DNA of 64,000 nt from JBNKLG01 sp050292235 (GCA_050292235.1 JBNKLG010000004.1:1-64000), one strand, 5' to 3'. Shown: positions 47,504-57,355, numbered from the stretch's first letter. Made by a program: numbers and translations. The notes: generated by a model from the sequence alone, not told the origin.

Positions 47504-49777
47504 TTAGTCTTGCCAGACTTGGTCTAGCTTTTTATACAAGCAGTCTCGAGTGAACTTACGCTCTAGCAGCACCCGAGTCCGCTTGTAGCCTACAGTGGCC
47601 AGATATTCGGCCAGCGCTTCTTCATAGGCATCCTCGGCGACAATGTATTCTGGGGCGTGGCGCGTCATATCAAGACCCTTAAGCACCTCGATTTCGGCAC
47701 CTTCTACATCCAACAGCATAAGATTGACTTTTTCAATGTGATGTTTATCGAGAATACTGCTGAGCGTCTCAGCGGGAACATCGATTTCCTGTCTTTTCCG
47801 GTCAATGAATGACTCGCCCCGCACCAACCACTCCTCCCTTGCCCCCCCATGTAGCACGCTTTCGTTAGTCATCGACATTAGCCCGACATCGGTAATCGTG
47901 GTATATCGCTGCTGGTAATCACTGGCAACACAAGCCGCGTGCTCCACGATAGCATTTGGGCGCGCACGTACACATTTAGCGTAGTTGGCTGGATTGGGCT
48001 CAACTAATAGGCCATTCCAGCCGCTAGCCTCGAACAAAATCGAATTACTTTGCATTACACCATCGTAGGCACCCAACTCGATAAAAAAACCGGGCGTATC
48101 GGGTATGGCGTCCTTGATTAATACATCCAGTCGATCAAGCCCGTAACTGGGTTTTGCTCTGTCACACGGAGTGGTACTGGTGTCAAAATGACCCCAAGCT
48201 TCGTCAATCGTAATCATGTTGAACGGAGCTTGTCGTAAATGCTGACGGTCCTCTCTGAAATGACCGACGCCTTCGATGATCCCGGTGTTTTTTACCACGG
48301 GTGTTTCAGTTCTTCGGTGTGAAACGTTATCAATCGCTGTCAGCAATGCAGTTGCTGAGTCCCAGGAAAAAAAGCTTTGCAACACATTTAGTACATTTCT
48401 ACCAGGCGTCACATCAAGTCGCTCGCACACTTCAGAAGTGAGTCTAGCGGCGACAAAGGCAGAATATTCGGCCTCACTTTTCAGGAACAGATCAGTTAGC
48501 CGCGGCAAATAGGCTCTGATCTGCTGACTGTGCGCGGCCCAACCCCACCCCTGAAAGCGACTAAAATCACGAGTGTCTTTGGGTTCGGTTGCAAAGTGGT
48601 GTCCATAGACAGAATAGATATCGCATCTCTCCTTTACTTCCAACAAAGTCATTTCAAATTGATCAATCGCACCTTCGACGGGAAAGCAGTCGTCCTCCAG
48701 TACAAGCACCCGAGAATATTTTTGCGACATAAAATCAAGAGCATCCAGCATAATCTTTTCAATGCCCAGATGTCCTTTGACTACATGAATCTTTTTCACC
48801 GAGTAACGCTTAGCGATAGCGATCGATTTCGTATTGTCATCCTGGTATTCCCCTCTCCCCTGAGTGCCGTCTATCCAGACATGAACCTGATTCAAGCGAC
48901 CCTGTTGGCGAAGACTTTCCAGCACGGACTGAAGATGAAACGGTCGATTGTAGCCGATCACCAGAATACCAAGACCATCATCGGCTTGGGCGTGATTTTC
49001 CTGAGGTAATGTTGAAACTGGCAAGAACCATCCAGTGCCCGGAAAACGATTGGGGTGATAGAAAATTGAAGTACACCACTCGTAGGGGTTGATCGGTCCC
49101 ATGCCCCAGAAATCGATTCGCCGATAGCCAGCTTGTTGAAGGAGGTCAAAAGCTCGCTGATAGAAAGCACGGTCTGAGTTATCGAAAACAATAAACCCGC
49201 CGTTGCTGAAATGCTGAATCGCTGCCCAAGTGGACATCACGCGCGCCATGCCATCCACGATCACCACATCAAAAGTATCTGAAGGATACTCGAGCAGCTT
49301 CAAAGCATATCCTTGGAATGCCTCGTTCAGTTGTCCGCTACGATAGGTTCTAATGTTGCGCTCGGGCTCCGGAAGGTCGGGCTTTCTCTCTGCCCAAATC
49401 TTCTGCTTATCAGAAAGCGGCGCCTCTTCTGGTATCAGATAAAACTCAGCATCATCAGGCAGGCTCTGGCGCACATGATCTTCAAATGCCGGATCATGAT
49501 CGACAGAGGCGATGTGTTTTACCCGGCGACTCCAATACAGCGTAGACTGGCCACCACCATACTCGAAGATTGATAGGTCTTTGGTAATCTCCTGCTCAAG
49601 AAAACGAATGGCTGGATAAGTGAACCAAGGAATGGGTTCACCGTCCCGCAATGACAATTTCGCTTCCGCACTCTCCAGAAAGCCGCATTTTGTTAAATAG
49701 TCGTATTTCAGCCTATCCAACATATCGGACTGGGAAAGCCCTTCGTAGTACCTAGGCGTTGGATAAGGCTCAGGCAT
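47504..49777 (-). CDS. Triple fusion: methyltransferase - GT-A glycosyltransferase - FkbM methyltransferase
   Basis: 757 residues. Residues 1-250 are a class I methyltransferase-like domain (IFEYGGGQSTLYWS at about 70-83, then VDHD, then VVIVDGMARV). Residues 268-550 look like a GT-A fold transferase (ILVIGYNRPFHLQSVLESL, then LVLEDDCFP with EDD at 361-363, and FQGWGWAAH). Residues 570-757 are an FkbM methyltransferase (FFIELGAYDGVMQSNS, GLLVEPNP, LLDVEGAEIEVLKGL). One protein could thus add a sugar and methylate it, or cap a chain. It lies in the AT-richer block between the radical SAM and sulfotransferase genes. Confidence 0.8.
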   Translation of the reverse strand: MPEPYPTPRYYEGLSQSDMLDRLKYDYLTKCGFLESAEAKLSLRDGEPIPWFTYPAIRFLEQEITKDLSIFEYGGGQSTLYWSRRVKHIASVDHDPAFEDHVRQSLPDDAEFYLIPEEAPLSDKQKIWAERKPDLPEPERNIRTYRSGQLNEAFQGYALKLLEYPSDTFDVVIVDGMARVMSTWAAIQHFSNGGFIVFDNSDRAFYQRAFDLLQQAGYRRIDFWGMGPINPYEWCTSIFYHPNRFPGTGWFLPVSTLPQENHAQADDGLGILVIGYNRPFHLQSVLESLRQQGRLNQVHVWIDGTQGRGEYQDDNTKSIAIAKRYSVKKIHVVKGHLGIEKIMLDALDFMSQKYSRVLVLEDDCFPVEGAIDQFEMTLLEVKERCDIYSVYGHHFATEPKDTRDFSRFQGWGWAAHSQQIRAYLPRLTDLFLKSEAEYSAFVAARLTSEVCERLDVTPGRNVLNVLQSFFSWDSATALLTAIDNVSHRRTETPVVKNTGIIEGVGHFREDRQHLRQAPFNMITIDEAWGHFDTSTTPCDRAKPSYGLDRLDVLIKDAIPDTPGFFIELGAYDGVMQSNSILFEASGWNGLLVEPNPANYAKCVRARPNAIVEHAACVASDYQQRYTTITDVGLMSMTNESVLHGGAREEWLVRGESFIDRKRQEIDVPAETLSSILDKHHIEKVNLMLLDVEGAEIEVLKGLDMTRHAPEYIVAEDAYEEALAEYLATVGYKRTRVLLERKFTRDCLYKKLDQVWQD

Positions 49778-49926
49778 GGGAAAACACCAATAGGAAAAAG
49801 GTTACACCCCGAGAATGCCGACTAGTAGCGTAGAACTTAGAATAAGCCATAATTCAATCAAAACAATTTTGCAATCAATAAGGATAGTCGCCTTCATCAT
49901 GTAGCCAGACGCTATGCTTCCAGAAA

Positions 49927-51306
49927 TCAAATAAACTCCGGGTAACCAAGCCTCGTCGCTAAATATTTAAAGGAACCGGACTCATTCACCTCTTTTTCAA
50001 AACTCTTGTCATACTCACGACGCGTCCTTGCTTCTATAACATCTCCTTTACGGCCACTGTCACCTGAGAAATTATACTTTGGGAATTCACTGATAAAATC
50101 TAGAGAATATTCCAACCCCAAGTTTTCGCATATTTTCTCCATGATAGATGCCGGATCAGCAACGAAGTCCTCATACTTATACATTTCAACCCCAGCATAA
50201 TCATCCAGGAATTTCAGATATCGCCCGCAGTACTCCTCAAAGGTTGACGGTCGGAAATGCAGCCATTTATTAGCAACAAGACTGAGATAGCTGTCAACCG
50301 GATTTCTGACAGTCACAATCGACCTGACAGAAAACTTCTCTAAAAGAATTTGTCGAAGCGTGGGCGTGTTTCGAATGAAGTCTCCCGTATGATATGCACT
50401 ATGGGGATGGTCCCGCAGAAGTAATTTCCTATCATCCTTCTTTAAGAATTTGGCGATAAGCCAGACATCACTAAGAAATATATCCTTGACCAGACCCAGA
50501 TCGGTCTCCCCTTCAGTCTCATGCAAGAGGGAAATAATGTCACTCGGTGAGAAGCTCTTATTAGCGCGGGCATTAATTTGTTGTAGCCTACTGTTTGGAT
50601 CGACCTCGCTTAGGGCAAAAATATTTTTCTGAGTAGCTAGACATTTCGTTATTAAAGTTCCACCAGTACAAGCCATATGATGTATCGTATGCACAACCGG
50701 GCGTTCTTTCTGGTAACTCGGAACACAAATTTCTTCGAGGTCAATACCAGGCAAAAGATGCTCTCTGCCTTGAAATAAGCCAAGCTGCATGGCCTGCTCA
50801 TAAGCACGCACCTGAGAAATAAGGCCGCCAGATATACTTTGACAGCCAATTTTGATCGCATGATCGTAATATTGTTGTGCCCTCCCTGAATCACCCAGCA
50901 AGGATGCAGAACGACCAAGTGTATTATAGGTTCCAGAAACAAGCACTTCACCCGCACGCTTCTTGCTGCATCCCCAGTCCCGCCCATGAGAGATAAAATT
51001 TCTTGCCCGATTCAGGTTGTTTAATTGCACGTGTGCGGAGGCCAAATAAATTGCCAGTAAGGCGCGATCTGGATGGCATTTAATTTCGTCATACTCGATT
51101 TTCGCCAAACTTGTCCAATCGCCGAATTGCCAAAGAGTAAAAGTACGCTCCAACAAATTTTCATCGTAGGAGTTGCCAAACTCCTGAGATTGCGTTTCAG
51201 GCGCAACAACGGATTGCTTGACCGGTTTCTTTTTACGCCTAGCAGCTTGCTTACCCGGTTTTTTGCCTACGTTGGCTTTCGACTTCTGCTTAGTGGCCAC
51301 GGACAA
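49927..51306 (-). CDS. Sulfotransferase-family protein with basic N-terminal tail
   Basis: 459 residues. The first 35 or so are Lys/Arg-rich and probably disordered. Residues 40-190 are helical and may form TPR-like repeats (LAIYLASAHVQLNNLNRARN). The sulfotransferase domain follows: VHTIHHMACTGGTLITKCLA as the phosphosulfate loop, VRNPVDSYLSL as the 3'-phosphate site and YKYEDFVADPASIM. The start is a TTG at 51306 or a GTG at 51300. A likely second sulfating enzyme of the capsule. Confidence 0.75.
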   Translation of the reverse strand: MSVATKQKSKANVGKKPGKQAARRKKKPVKQSVVAPETQSQEFGNSYDENLLERTFTLWQFGDWTSLAKIEYDEIKCHPDRALLAIYLASAHVQLNNLNRARNFISHGRDWGCSKKRAGEVLVSGTYNTLGRSASLLGDSGRAQQYYDHAIKIGCQSISGGLISQVRAYEQAMQLGLFQGREHLLPGIDLEEICVPSYQKERPVVHTIHHMACTGGTLITKCLATQKNIFALSEVDPNSRLQQINARANKSFSPSDIISLLHETEGETDLGLVKDIFLSDVWLIAKFLKKDDRKLLLRDHPHSAYHTGDFIRNTPTLRQILLEKFSVRSIVTVRNPVDSYLSLVANKWLHFRPSTFEEYCGRYLKFLDDYAGVEMYKYEDFVADPASIMEKICENLGLEYSLDFISEFPKYNFSGDSGRKGDVIEARTRREYDKSFEKEVNESGSFKYLATRLGYPEFI

Positions 51307-51351
51307 TTACCCTAAATTCCTGCTCAATGTTGTCTTGTACTGGTGAAATGC

Positions 51352-52263
51352 TTATGACTCCTGATCCCGCAGCAGCATGTCTTTGATGAGTTCGATCTGG
51401 CTCTCAGCCCTGAGCATTTCCTCTCGAAAAAGCTGCTGCCTCTGCTCCAATTCCTGATTACTTGTGGTCAAAGTCTGTAGCTGACAATTACGCCGCTCCG
51501 CCAATTGCATTTGCTCATCTCGCTCTTTGCTCAGCTGCTCAATCTGGTCTTGGCGTTGTTCCGCCAACTGCTTTTGCTCGTCTCGCTCAATTGTGAACTG
51601 TTTGGCAAAACCCCTCCAGTATCGAAGATAAGCTTGCAATACGAGCTTGGGATGGGCTGCATCAAATGCCCCTACACATCGGAATCCTTGACCCTGAAAA
51701 AATTCATCTACTGCTTTTTCATCGGTTACTACCTCTGAGTCAGCTTTGGCCTCCTTAGGCACAACAACCACCACCAGGTTGATAGTAGCCAGCGTATTTT
51801 GCCCTCCTTGCAATAGCGCTTTTGCATAGAGATTTCCAACCAATAGCCAATCACATTGGCTAGCACCGGGGACCTGCCCAATCCAACCATCCAGTGTTTG
51901 AGCTTCCTCAGTCACAATTTCGATGGACTCTAAATGCGACCAAAGGTCACCTATAGAGGCTGGATTAAGGGGACCATCAACGTATTTAAGATTAGTTTTA
52001 TGATAGTCTAGAGGTCCTTTTTGCCGCCAAAAAAGCTGATGATGTATTTGCCATTTTGGCTCAATTCCCGATAGGCGTTGCACCATGGCATTACAACGAT
52101 CCTGGTCAGCCTCAACAAGGTACACAGGTTTATTAGCATATCGGAGCAGCCAATCGAACCAAGCCGTATCATCTATGTCGATTAGCAAGAAGCCCTCGGG
52201 AGGATCAATACCTGCCAAACAGTCCAGAAAGGCAACCAGTTCGGTATTACGATCAAGAATCAC
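51352..52263 (-). CDS. Degenerate FkbM-like protein with C-terminal coiled coil
   Basis: 303 residues, GTG start. The first 215 follow the layout of FkbM methyltransferases (VYLVEADQDRC, QTLDGWIG, CDWLLVGNLYAKALLQGG), but the glycine-rich SAM loop and the DVEGAE acidic residues are absent, so methyl transfer is unlikely. Residues 225-300 are a heptad-rich coiled coil with a repeated ERDEQxQLAExR unit. It may be a scaffold for the neighbouring sulfotransferase-like proteins; that is inference. Confidence 0.55.
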   Translation of the reverse strand: MILDRNTELVAFLDCLAGIDPPEGFLLIDIDDTAWFDWLLRYANKPVYLVEADQDRCNAMVQRLSGIEPKWQIHHQLFWRQKGPLDYHKTNLKYVDGPLNPASIGDLWSHLESIEIVTEEAQTLDGWIGQVPGASQCDWLLVGNLYAKALLQGGQNTLATINLVVVVVPKEAKADSEVVTDEKAVDEFFQGQGFRCVGAFDAAHPKLVLQAYLRYWRGFAKQFTIERDEQKQLAEQRQDQIEQLSKERDEQMQLAERRNCQLQTLTTSNQELEQRQQLFREEMLRAESQIELIKDMLLRDQES

Positions 52264-52311
52264 TCGTTATCCCCATAATCTATTGCCAGTAGTGGACATT
52301 CAATGCAATCA

Positions 52312-53583
52312 TTAAATTCCACCTTTATCTTGATAGAATGCCTTGGCCTCTCGACGTAGCATCCACGGCAAGACAAAAAAGAAAAATGGGTTTTTGCCAC
52401 AGCGTTTCACCACCTCACCTAAACGAAAAGAAAGGTGTTGTTTACATATCTCTCCTTCATGGGCATCGGCATAATCAGCTACCGCAGGTACAAATTGCTT
52501 GAACAGGAATTGTTGATATTTTTTGAACTCATACACTTGGCGAAGCAATGCCCAAGGCAGAGAAAGGATACCCCAAAGGCTCTTCGTTTGGCACTTTACG
52601 ACCTCGCCCAACCGATAACTGAGCATATTCTTTACGCGCTCTTCAGCACCATAAAGCTGATTTTTGTCTACAAAACCAGTGGAAAAAGGATGACTAGCCG
52701 TTTTTCCTTGTGACTGAAGAAAATAGTATTCCAACTCTTCTTGTACCTGATGCAACTGCAATAGTAAAAGTTCGTTTTCTTCACGCAATTCTTGCGCTTG
52801 GCCATCACTTATCCGGGATGTCTGGCTGGCAGAGCCCGATAAAGTAGACAAAGCTTGTGAGGCCAGTCTCCGCCTATCTTCGAGGTCCCCTCGACTACCA
52901 GATAGGCCATTTGCTAGAGACTGAATTTCCTCATAGAGATCACGAACATCGCTATAATCTTGCAATAGATCCAATGCTAACAATTGGTATAGCGGAGATG
53001 GGCGCTTATCTGGTGCCTCAACAGGCAAGCCCCCTTCAGCATCCTTTAGCAACTTTCTAACCCAATAGTCCGGGTTAACCGGTAGAGAATCCATGTCAAT
53101 CCAATGGCATCTCTCGACATTGCGCTGATAGAAGCGCAAGAGTTCTGCATTGTATTTTTTCCAGGATTTTATGAGTTCGAGCTTTGCGTCCTCAGCCTTA
53201 CCAGCGAACTCCAGTGCACTGGCAAATGCAAATGCAGGCGAGCTAAAGATCAAAACAAACTCAACAGCCGAATCTGCATTCTTCCAATAATCAAGAAAGT
53301 GAACAGCATTAGGATCATACCAGCCCCAAAGGAGTTTTTTTCGATTCGCCAACAGGAGATCAAGCGCCAGATCCCTCCAAACCAAGCCTGGATCATGAGG
53401 CTCTAACTCCTGATAGCTGTCCGATTTAATGCCTGCACGCTCCAATAGTGCATGGCTGATTTCTTCTGGAGACATAGATTGGCGCTGGGAGACGGACGCC
53501 TTTTGCATGCCGGCATGCACCATCAATTGCTCGAAGGCTTCCCCTCCAGACTGAGGATGACCAAGCAAGATTAAAGTACGCAT
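52312..53583 (-). CDS. Sulfotransferase-like protein with internal C-terminal repeat
   Basis: 423 residues. The N terminus LILLGHPQSGGEAFEQLM resembles the nucleotide loop of sulfotransferases but is weak, and WGWYDPNAVHFLDYW and FVLIFSSPAFAFASALEF follow. A coiled-coil stretch covers about 265-295. The C terminus has two copies of a motif, LSYRLGEVVKCQTKSLWG and LSFRLGEVVKRCGKNPFF, each followed by a hydrophobic LPW segment that may touch the membrane. It is the first gene downstream of kpsD on the same strand. Function unknown. Confidence 0.5.
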   Translation of the reverse strand: MRTLILLGHPQSGGEAFEQLMVHAGMQKASVSQRQSMSPEEISHALLERAGIKSDSYQELEPHDPGLVWRDLALDLLLANRKKLLWGWYDPNAVHFLDYWKNADSAVEFVLIFSSPAFAFASALEFAGKAEDAKLELIKSWKKYNAELLRFYQRNVERCHWIDMDSLPVNPDYWVRKLLKDAEGGLPVEAPDKRPSPLYQLLALDLLQDYSDVRDLYEEIQSLANGLSGSRGDLEDRRRLASQALSTLSGSASQTSRISDGQAQELREENELLLLQLHQVQEELEYYFLQSQGKTASHPFSTGFVDKNQLYGAEERVKNMLSYRLGEVVKCQTKSLWGILSLPWALLRQVYEFKKYQQFLFKQFVPAVADYADAHEGEICKQHLSFRLGEVVKRCGKNPFFFFVLPWMLRREAKAFYQDKGGI

Positions 53584-53628
53584 AAAAACCCTTAGCTCTT
53601 ACTAAAACTCGAAGACAAGATTTGGCGT

Positions 53629-55350
53629 TTAGAGATCCAAAGCCACCTTGGCGGAAATAGCAACCTTGTACACAATATCCAATATATCCCCAGCATTCTG
53701 AATAAACTTAGTATCCACTTTCGGAGGAACAATAATCTCGTCCCCTGGACCAACTTTGGTAGTGGCATCAACCACCACAGCTTCGGCATTAGGCCTAAAT
53801 AAAATAATTTTCCCTTTATGGGCTCGGTCAGAATAGCCTCCTGCCTGACGAATGTAGTCCTTTGCAACCCAGTGCTTGTTATAAGTCACCGCCTGAGTGA
53901 CGGTCACCTGACCTGATACTCGCACCACATTGGATTTCACAGGAATCACAATGACATCGTCCGGCTCTAGCAGGATATTTTGCTGTATGCCGCTCTGCGA
54001 AGTCACCACTCGGCCTAAAGGATCTATGGCTCTGGCTTTCTCAACAAACCGCTGAGTCAGTTCTGCTTCGCTTTTGCGAATCCCGGCTTCACCAGCACTT
54101 TGTGACAAGGCCAGTAGCGCATCACGCTCCAACCGGAAAAGGTCTGCGGCAATTGAATCCTTTTGTTGTTTGGCCACAGAGACGCGACGAAGATGAATGG
54201 AAGAAAGGTCCGCTGCTTCTGTATTCGCCGGAAGATTATCCAGCACATCCAGAAGCCGGGCACCGCGCTGAACGGGCAAAACAGAAGCCCCTTCAAACTC
54301 TCCCTCCAGCCGAACCAGAATCGTATTGGGGCGACCATCCGCCCGAAGCAAGACCTCATCCCCATTCTGTAATTGGGTATGCCGAAACTCCTTGATAGAC
54401 ATGGAATCAGTGACTGGAGAGCCTTTTCTCATGCCAATAAGAGAGACCTGCGTCGCCTCAGCTGGCGGAGGTACGACAAGAAACAGACTTTCCCCTGTCG
54501 CACGTCCCTTGAGCTCTATGGAGTAGGGACGTTTCACATCCCCCGTCAAACGCACCACAGGTCCGCGTTTTTTAACCAGAATAACGTCACCATCCTGAAG
54601 CTGCGGTGTACGGATATGCCCCCGCAACAGAAAATCGTAAAGATCCACCTGCAACAACAGACGACCATAGCGACGCAATTCGATATTGCGATAACTGCCC
54701 AAATCCTCGTCAATACCACCGGCAAGATCCAGGTAGAAAAGAATGCTATCAGAAGGCACGCCACCATAACGGCCGGGGTTCTTTACCAGACCGGTGACAT
54801 AGACCATGACAGGTTGCGTTGAAACCACATTGGTATAGATTTCAAAGTTATCAATAAAGACCTTGCGAATCGAACGACGAACCGTATTCGAGAGATCTTT
54901 ATTAGGCACACCCGCCACCTTCACCGGGCCAATCTCTGGCAGAAAAATATTGCCCTGGGCATCCACGGTAAAGATGCTGTTGATGTTGACAGAGCCCCAG
55001 GTATGGACAGAGATCTGATCTCCAGGTGCCACCCGGTAATTGGGATTGAGTCCATCTTCACGGGTTTTTCGGAAGTTGCCGGTAAAAAGGTTGGCGCCGA
55101 AGAACTCGGACTTAAAATTATTGGTTGTGCCTTCCGGCCGGACATGACGCACTGAAGGTGTCGGCGCCACTGGTTGGGAAGCCACCACCGCAGCAGGATT
55201 TTGAACTCCCTGGTAGGCAGACCCCCCCATTGCCGCCTGAATATCCGATGGCAAAGGCATAGATGCCTCCTCGGCTGCCTTCAGCGATGAAAACGCTAAG
55301 AGGATTGACAACAGAAAAACGCTAACAAACTTTGACCAGGCAATTTTCAT
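53629..55350 (-). CDS. kpsD: Polysaccharide export protein, KpsD/Wza family
   Basis: 573-residue outer-membrane/periplasmic channel component for capsule export. It has a Sec signal peptide at about 1-25 without a lipobox cysteine, as in KpsD and unlike Wza. The Poly_export core is at about 103-190 (YRVAPGDQISVHTWGSV), then SLBB-type beta-grasp repeats (VYVTGLVKNPGRY, VRLTGDVKRPY, VRVSGQVTVTQAV). It pairs with kpsE and kpsMT just upstream, but a terminator-like hairpin separates it from them. Confidence 0.93.
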   Translation of the reverse strand: MKIAWSKFVSVFLLSILLAFSSLKAAEEASMPLPSDIQAAMGGSAYQGVQNPAAVVASQPVAPTPSVRHVRPEGTTNNFKSEFFGANLFTGNFRKTREDGLNPNYRVAPGDQISVHTWGSVNINSIFTVDAQGNIFLPEIGPVKVAGVPNKDLSNTVRRSIRKVFIDNFEIYTNVVSTQPVMVYVTGLVKNPGRYGGVPSDSILFYLDLAGGIDEDLGSYRNIELRRYGRLLLQVDLYDFLLRGHIRTPQLQDGDVILVKKRGPVVRLTGDVKRPYSIELKGRATGESLFLVVPPPAEATQVSLIGMRKGSPVTDSMSIKEFRHTQLQNGDEVLLRADGRPNTILVRLEGEFEGASVLPVQRGARLLDVLDNLPANTEAADLSSIHLRRVSVAKQQKDSIAADLFRLERDALLALSQSAGEAGIRKSEAELTQRFVEKARAIDPLGRVVTSQSGIQQNILLEPDDVIVIPVKSNVVRVSGQVTVTQAVTYNKHWVAKDYIRQAGGYSDRAHKGKIILFRPNAEAVVVDATTKVGPGDEIIVPPKVDTKFIQNAGDILDIVYKVAISAKVALDL

Positions 55351-55515
55351 TGAGAATTGGAGTTTTCAGCAGGAATTAAGTGGGTCATTTTACGCGAAAA
55401 GTCAGCCGGGCGGGCAAAAGTAGGCCCAAAATTTCACCATTGCCATCTTTGCCCAGATCACAGTGACCAGCGTCACCCTGGCCTCATGTATAGCTAAAAC
55501 AAGCATGTCTAAGAG

Positions 55516-55559
55516 ATAAGAAAATTGAGTAGAAATTCAGGCCAGAATCCCTACTCAAT
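55516..55559 (-). terminator. Rho-independent terminator after kpsE
   Basis: On the minus strand a 9-base stem (ATTGAGTAG/CTACTCAAT) holds a second 4-base inner stem across a small symmetric internal loop and is followed directly by TTTTCTT. It lies 20 bases past the kpsE stop and about 170 bases before kpsD, so kpsD probably has its own promoter in 55351-55515, although no strong -35/-10 pair was found there. Confidence 0.65.
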
Positions 55560-55579
55560 CTCAACAGCCTAAACAGGCC

Positions 55580-56701
55580 TCACAACTTGAGATGTTCCAT
55601 TACCGCCGCATGCACCATGGTACCGATACCATAGGCAAAAAGCGTAAGCACAAGCACGGTCAAAATATTGAGCCAACGTCTGGGATAGGCTGCTTCATCA
55701 GGCAAAGAGGGGGCAGCCACAGTTGCCAAATAGCGCTGTTGTTTAGCAGCCTCCGTCGTGGCCACCGTCATCGCAGCCAGAGCGGTTTCGTAGGCCTTCT
55801 CCGCAAACTCTTTTTCCACCATCAAAGGTTCAAACAGGGAGATTGAGAGACTCAGGCTGCTGCTGCCCGAATCATTCACCAAGCGTTTATTTTCGTGGGC
55901 AATTTGCGCTTCCAAAGATTTGATCTTCTCTTTCAATGCCACCATGCGATGCGAATCCTTACGCATGAAAGCACTCATCTGTTGCAGCTCCGCTTTGGCC
56001 TTGGCCAGTTCCGCCTCCAATTCGCTACGCAACTTGAACACAGCGGTAGCCGACTCCAGTGGATTGATATCTTCCCCCTGCCATTGGTAGCGAACAATCT
56101 TTTCACGGGCTTTTGCCAAGCGATTTTCTGCCGCTCGCACTTCGCGACGAGCAAAGAGCATCTGATCGGTCCTGGCCCGCTCTGAAAGGCGATTGACGAT
56201 CTCCTCGCCATATTTCAGCAGTGCTTTAGCCAGCTCTTGTGCCTTTTCAGCGGTACGTGCCTTAACGCTCAAAGTGGTCACACCCGTAATGGTGTCGTAT
56301 TCGACACTGACCACGTCCAGATAGTAGTCAAAGGTGTCCTCGAAACTGGCCCAGGGTGAGAGACGGGATATCCAATCACCGCCCTGGTAATGGCGGCGAA
56401 AGCCATGTTCCCGATCCAAACGACGCAGGGCATCACGGGAGAGAAGATAGTCCTGTACCGCATAAACATCGCGATCAGACCCCAGGGAAGTACCCATTCC
56501 TAATATAGATTCTAAACCCGACACTGAGGCTCCCCCCTGGGCAGCCTGAACGGTATAAGTGGAAATAGACTCATAATAGTCACTGGCGACAAAGCCAAAA
56601 TACAAAATTGCTAGAAACACTGGCAAACCAAGGGCATACCAACGCCCGTATTTGCTGGCACGAGCCTGCTGAATATGTCGACTAATCAGTTTGGTATCCA
56701 T
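55580..56701 (-). CDS. kpsE: Capsule export inner-membrane protein KpsE
   Basis: 373-residue polysaccharide co-polymerase/periplasmic adaptor that joins the KpsMT transporter to KpsD. One membrane helix lies at about 23-41 and one near the C terminus (about 343-365), with a long periplasmic coiled coil between (about 180-330, rich in Ala, Lys and Glu). Landmarks are YYESISTYTVQ and SILGMGTSLGSDRD near the first helix. It starts 6 bases after kpsT. Confidence 0.92.
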   Translation of the reverse strand: MDTKLISRHIQQARASKYGRWYALGLPVFLAILYFGFVASDYYESISTYTVQAAQGGASVSGLESILGMGTSLGSDRDVYAVQDYLLSRDALRRLDREHGFRRHYQGGDWISRLSPWASFEDTFDYYLDVVSVEYDTITGVTTLSVKARTAEKAQELAKALLKYGEEIVNRLSERARTDQMLFARREVRAAENRLAKAREKIVRYQWQGEDINPLESATAVFKLRSELEAELAKAKAELQQMSAFMRKDSHRMVALKEKIKSLEAQIAHENKRLVNDSGSSSLSLSISLFEPLMVEKEFAEKAYETALAAMTVATTEAAKQQRYLATVAAPSLPDEAAYPRRWLNILTVLVLTLFAYGIGTMVHAAVMEHLKL

Positions 56702-56707
56702 AGAAAT

Positions 56708-57355
56708 CTAAAGTGTCTTATAGATGGCCTCAGCCTCTTTCAGATCGTCAAAAACCTCCAATTTTCCCTCTTTCATTACTGCAAAACGATCTGCGTAGTC
56801 CTTAATTGTTTTAATTTGATGAGACACAATGACCACAGAAGCATGTCGGCGCTTGTCTTTAAAAGCCTTCCTGCTCTTCTCCTGAAACCGCTGATCACCT
56901 ACTGCTGTCAATTCATCAATCAAATACACATCAAAATCCACTGCCATACTCAATCCAAATGCCAATCGAGCACGCATACCGCTGGAATAGGTTTTAACTG
57001 GCATATCGAAGTACTCATCGATCTCCGCAAACTCCAAAGTCTTCTCAGCCACCTCATCCACATCTGCCCCATAAAGGCGAGCAACAAAACGGGTATTCTC
57101 TCGACCAGACAGGGCTCCGTGGAAGGCTCCACCAAAACCAATGGGCCAGGAGACTCGACTGGTGCGTACTACCTCACCAGAATCGGGTTGTTCAATACCA
57201 CCGATAAGGCGCAATAGCGTCGACTTCCCACCGCCATTCCGACCCAATATCCCGATGCTGACTTCATCCGGAATATCCAGTGACACATCATCCACCACTA
57301 AGTGGGTGCCGGACTTTGTTTCGTAAGACTTGGTGAGGTGGCGAATACTGATCAT
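56708..57355 (-). CDS. kpsT: Capsule ABC transporter ATPase KpsT
   Basis: 215-residue ATPase that drives export of the finished capsule chain. Walker A is GRNGGGKST, the signature is YSSGMRARLAFG, Walker B is VYLIDELTAVGD and the switch His is in VIVSHQ. Length and sequence are typical of group 2 capsule systems. The start overlaps the kpsM stop as ATGA. Confidence 0.96.
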   Translation of the reverse strand: MISIRHLTKSYETKSGTHLVVDDVSLDIPDEVSIGILGRNGGGKSTLLRLIGGIEQPDSGEVVRTSRVSWPIGFGGAFHGALSGRENTRFVARLYGADVDEVAEKTLEFAEIDEYFDMPVKTYSSGMRARLAFGLSMAVDFDVYLIDELTAVGDQRFQEKSRKAFKDKRRHASVVIVSHQIKTIKDYADRFAVMKEGKLEVFDDLKEAEAIYKTL

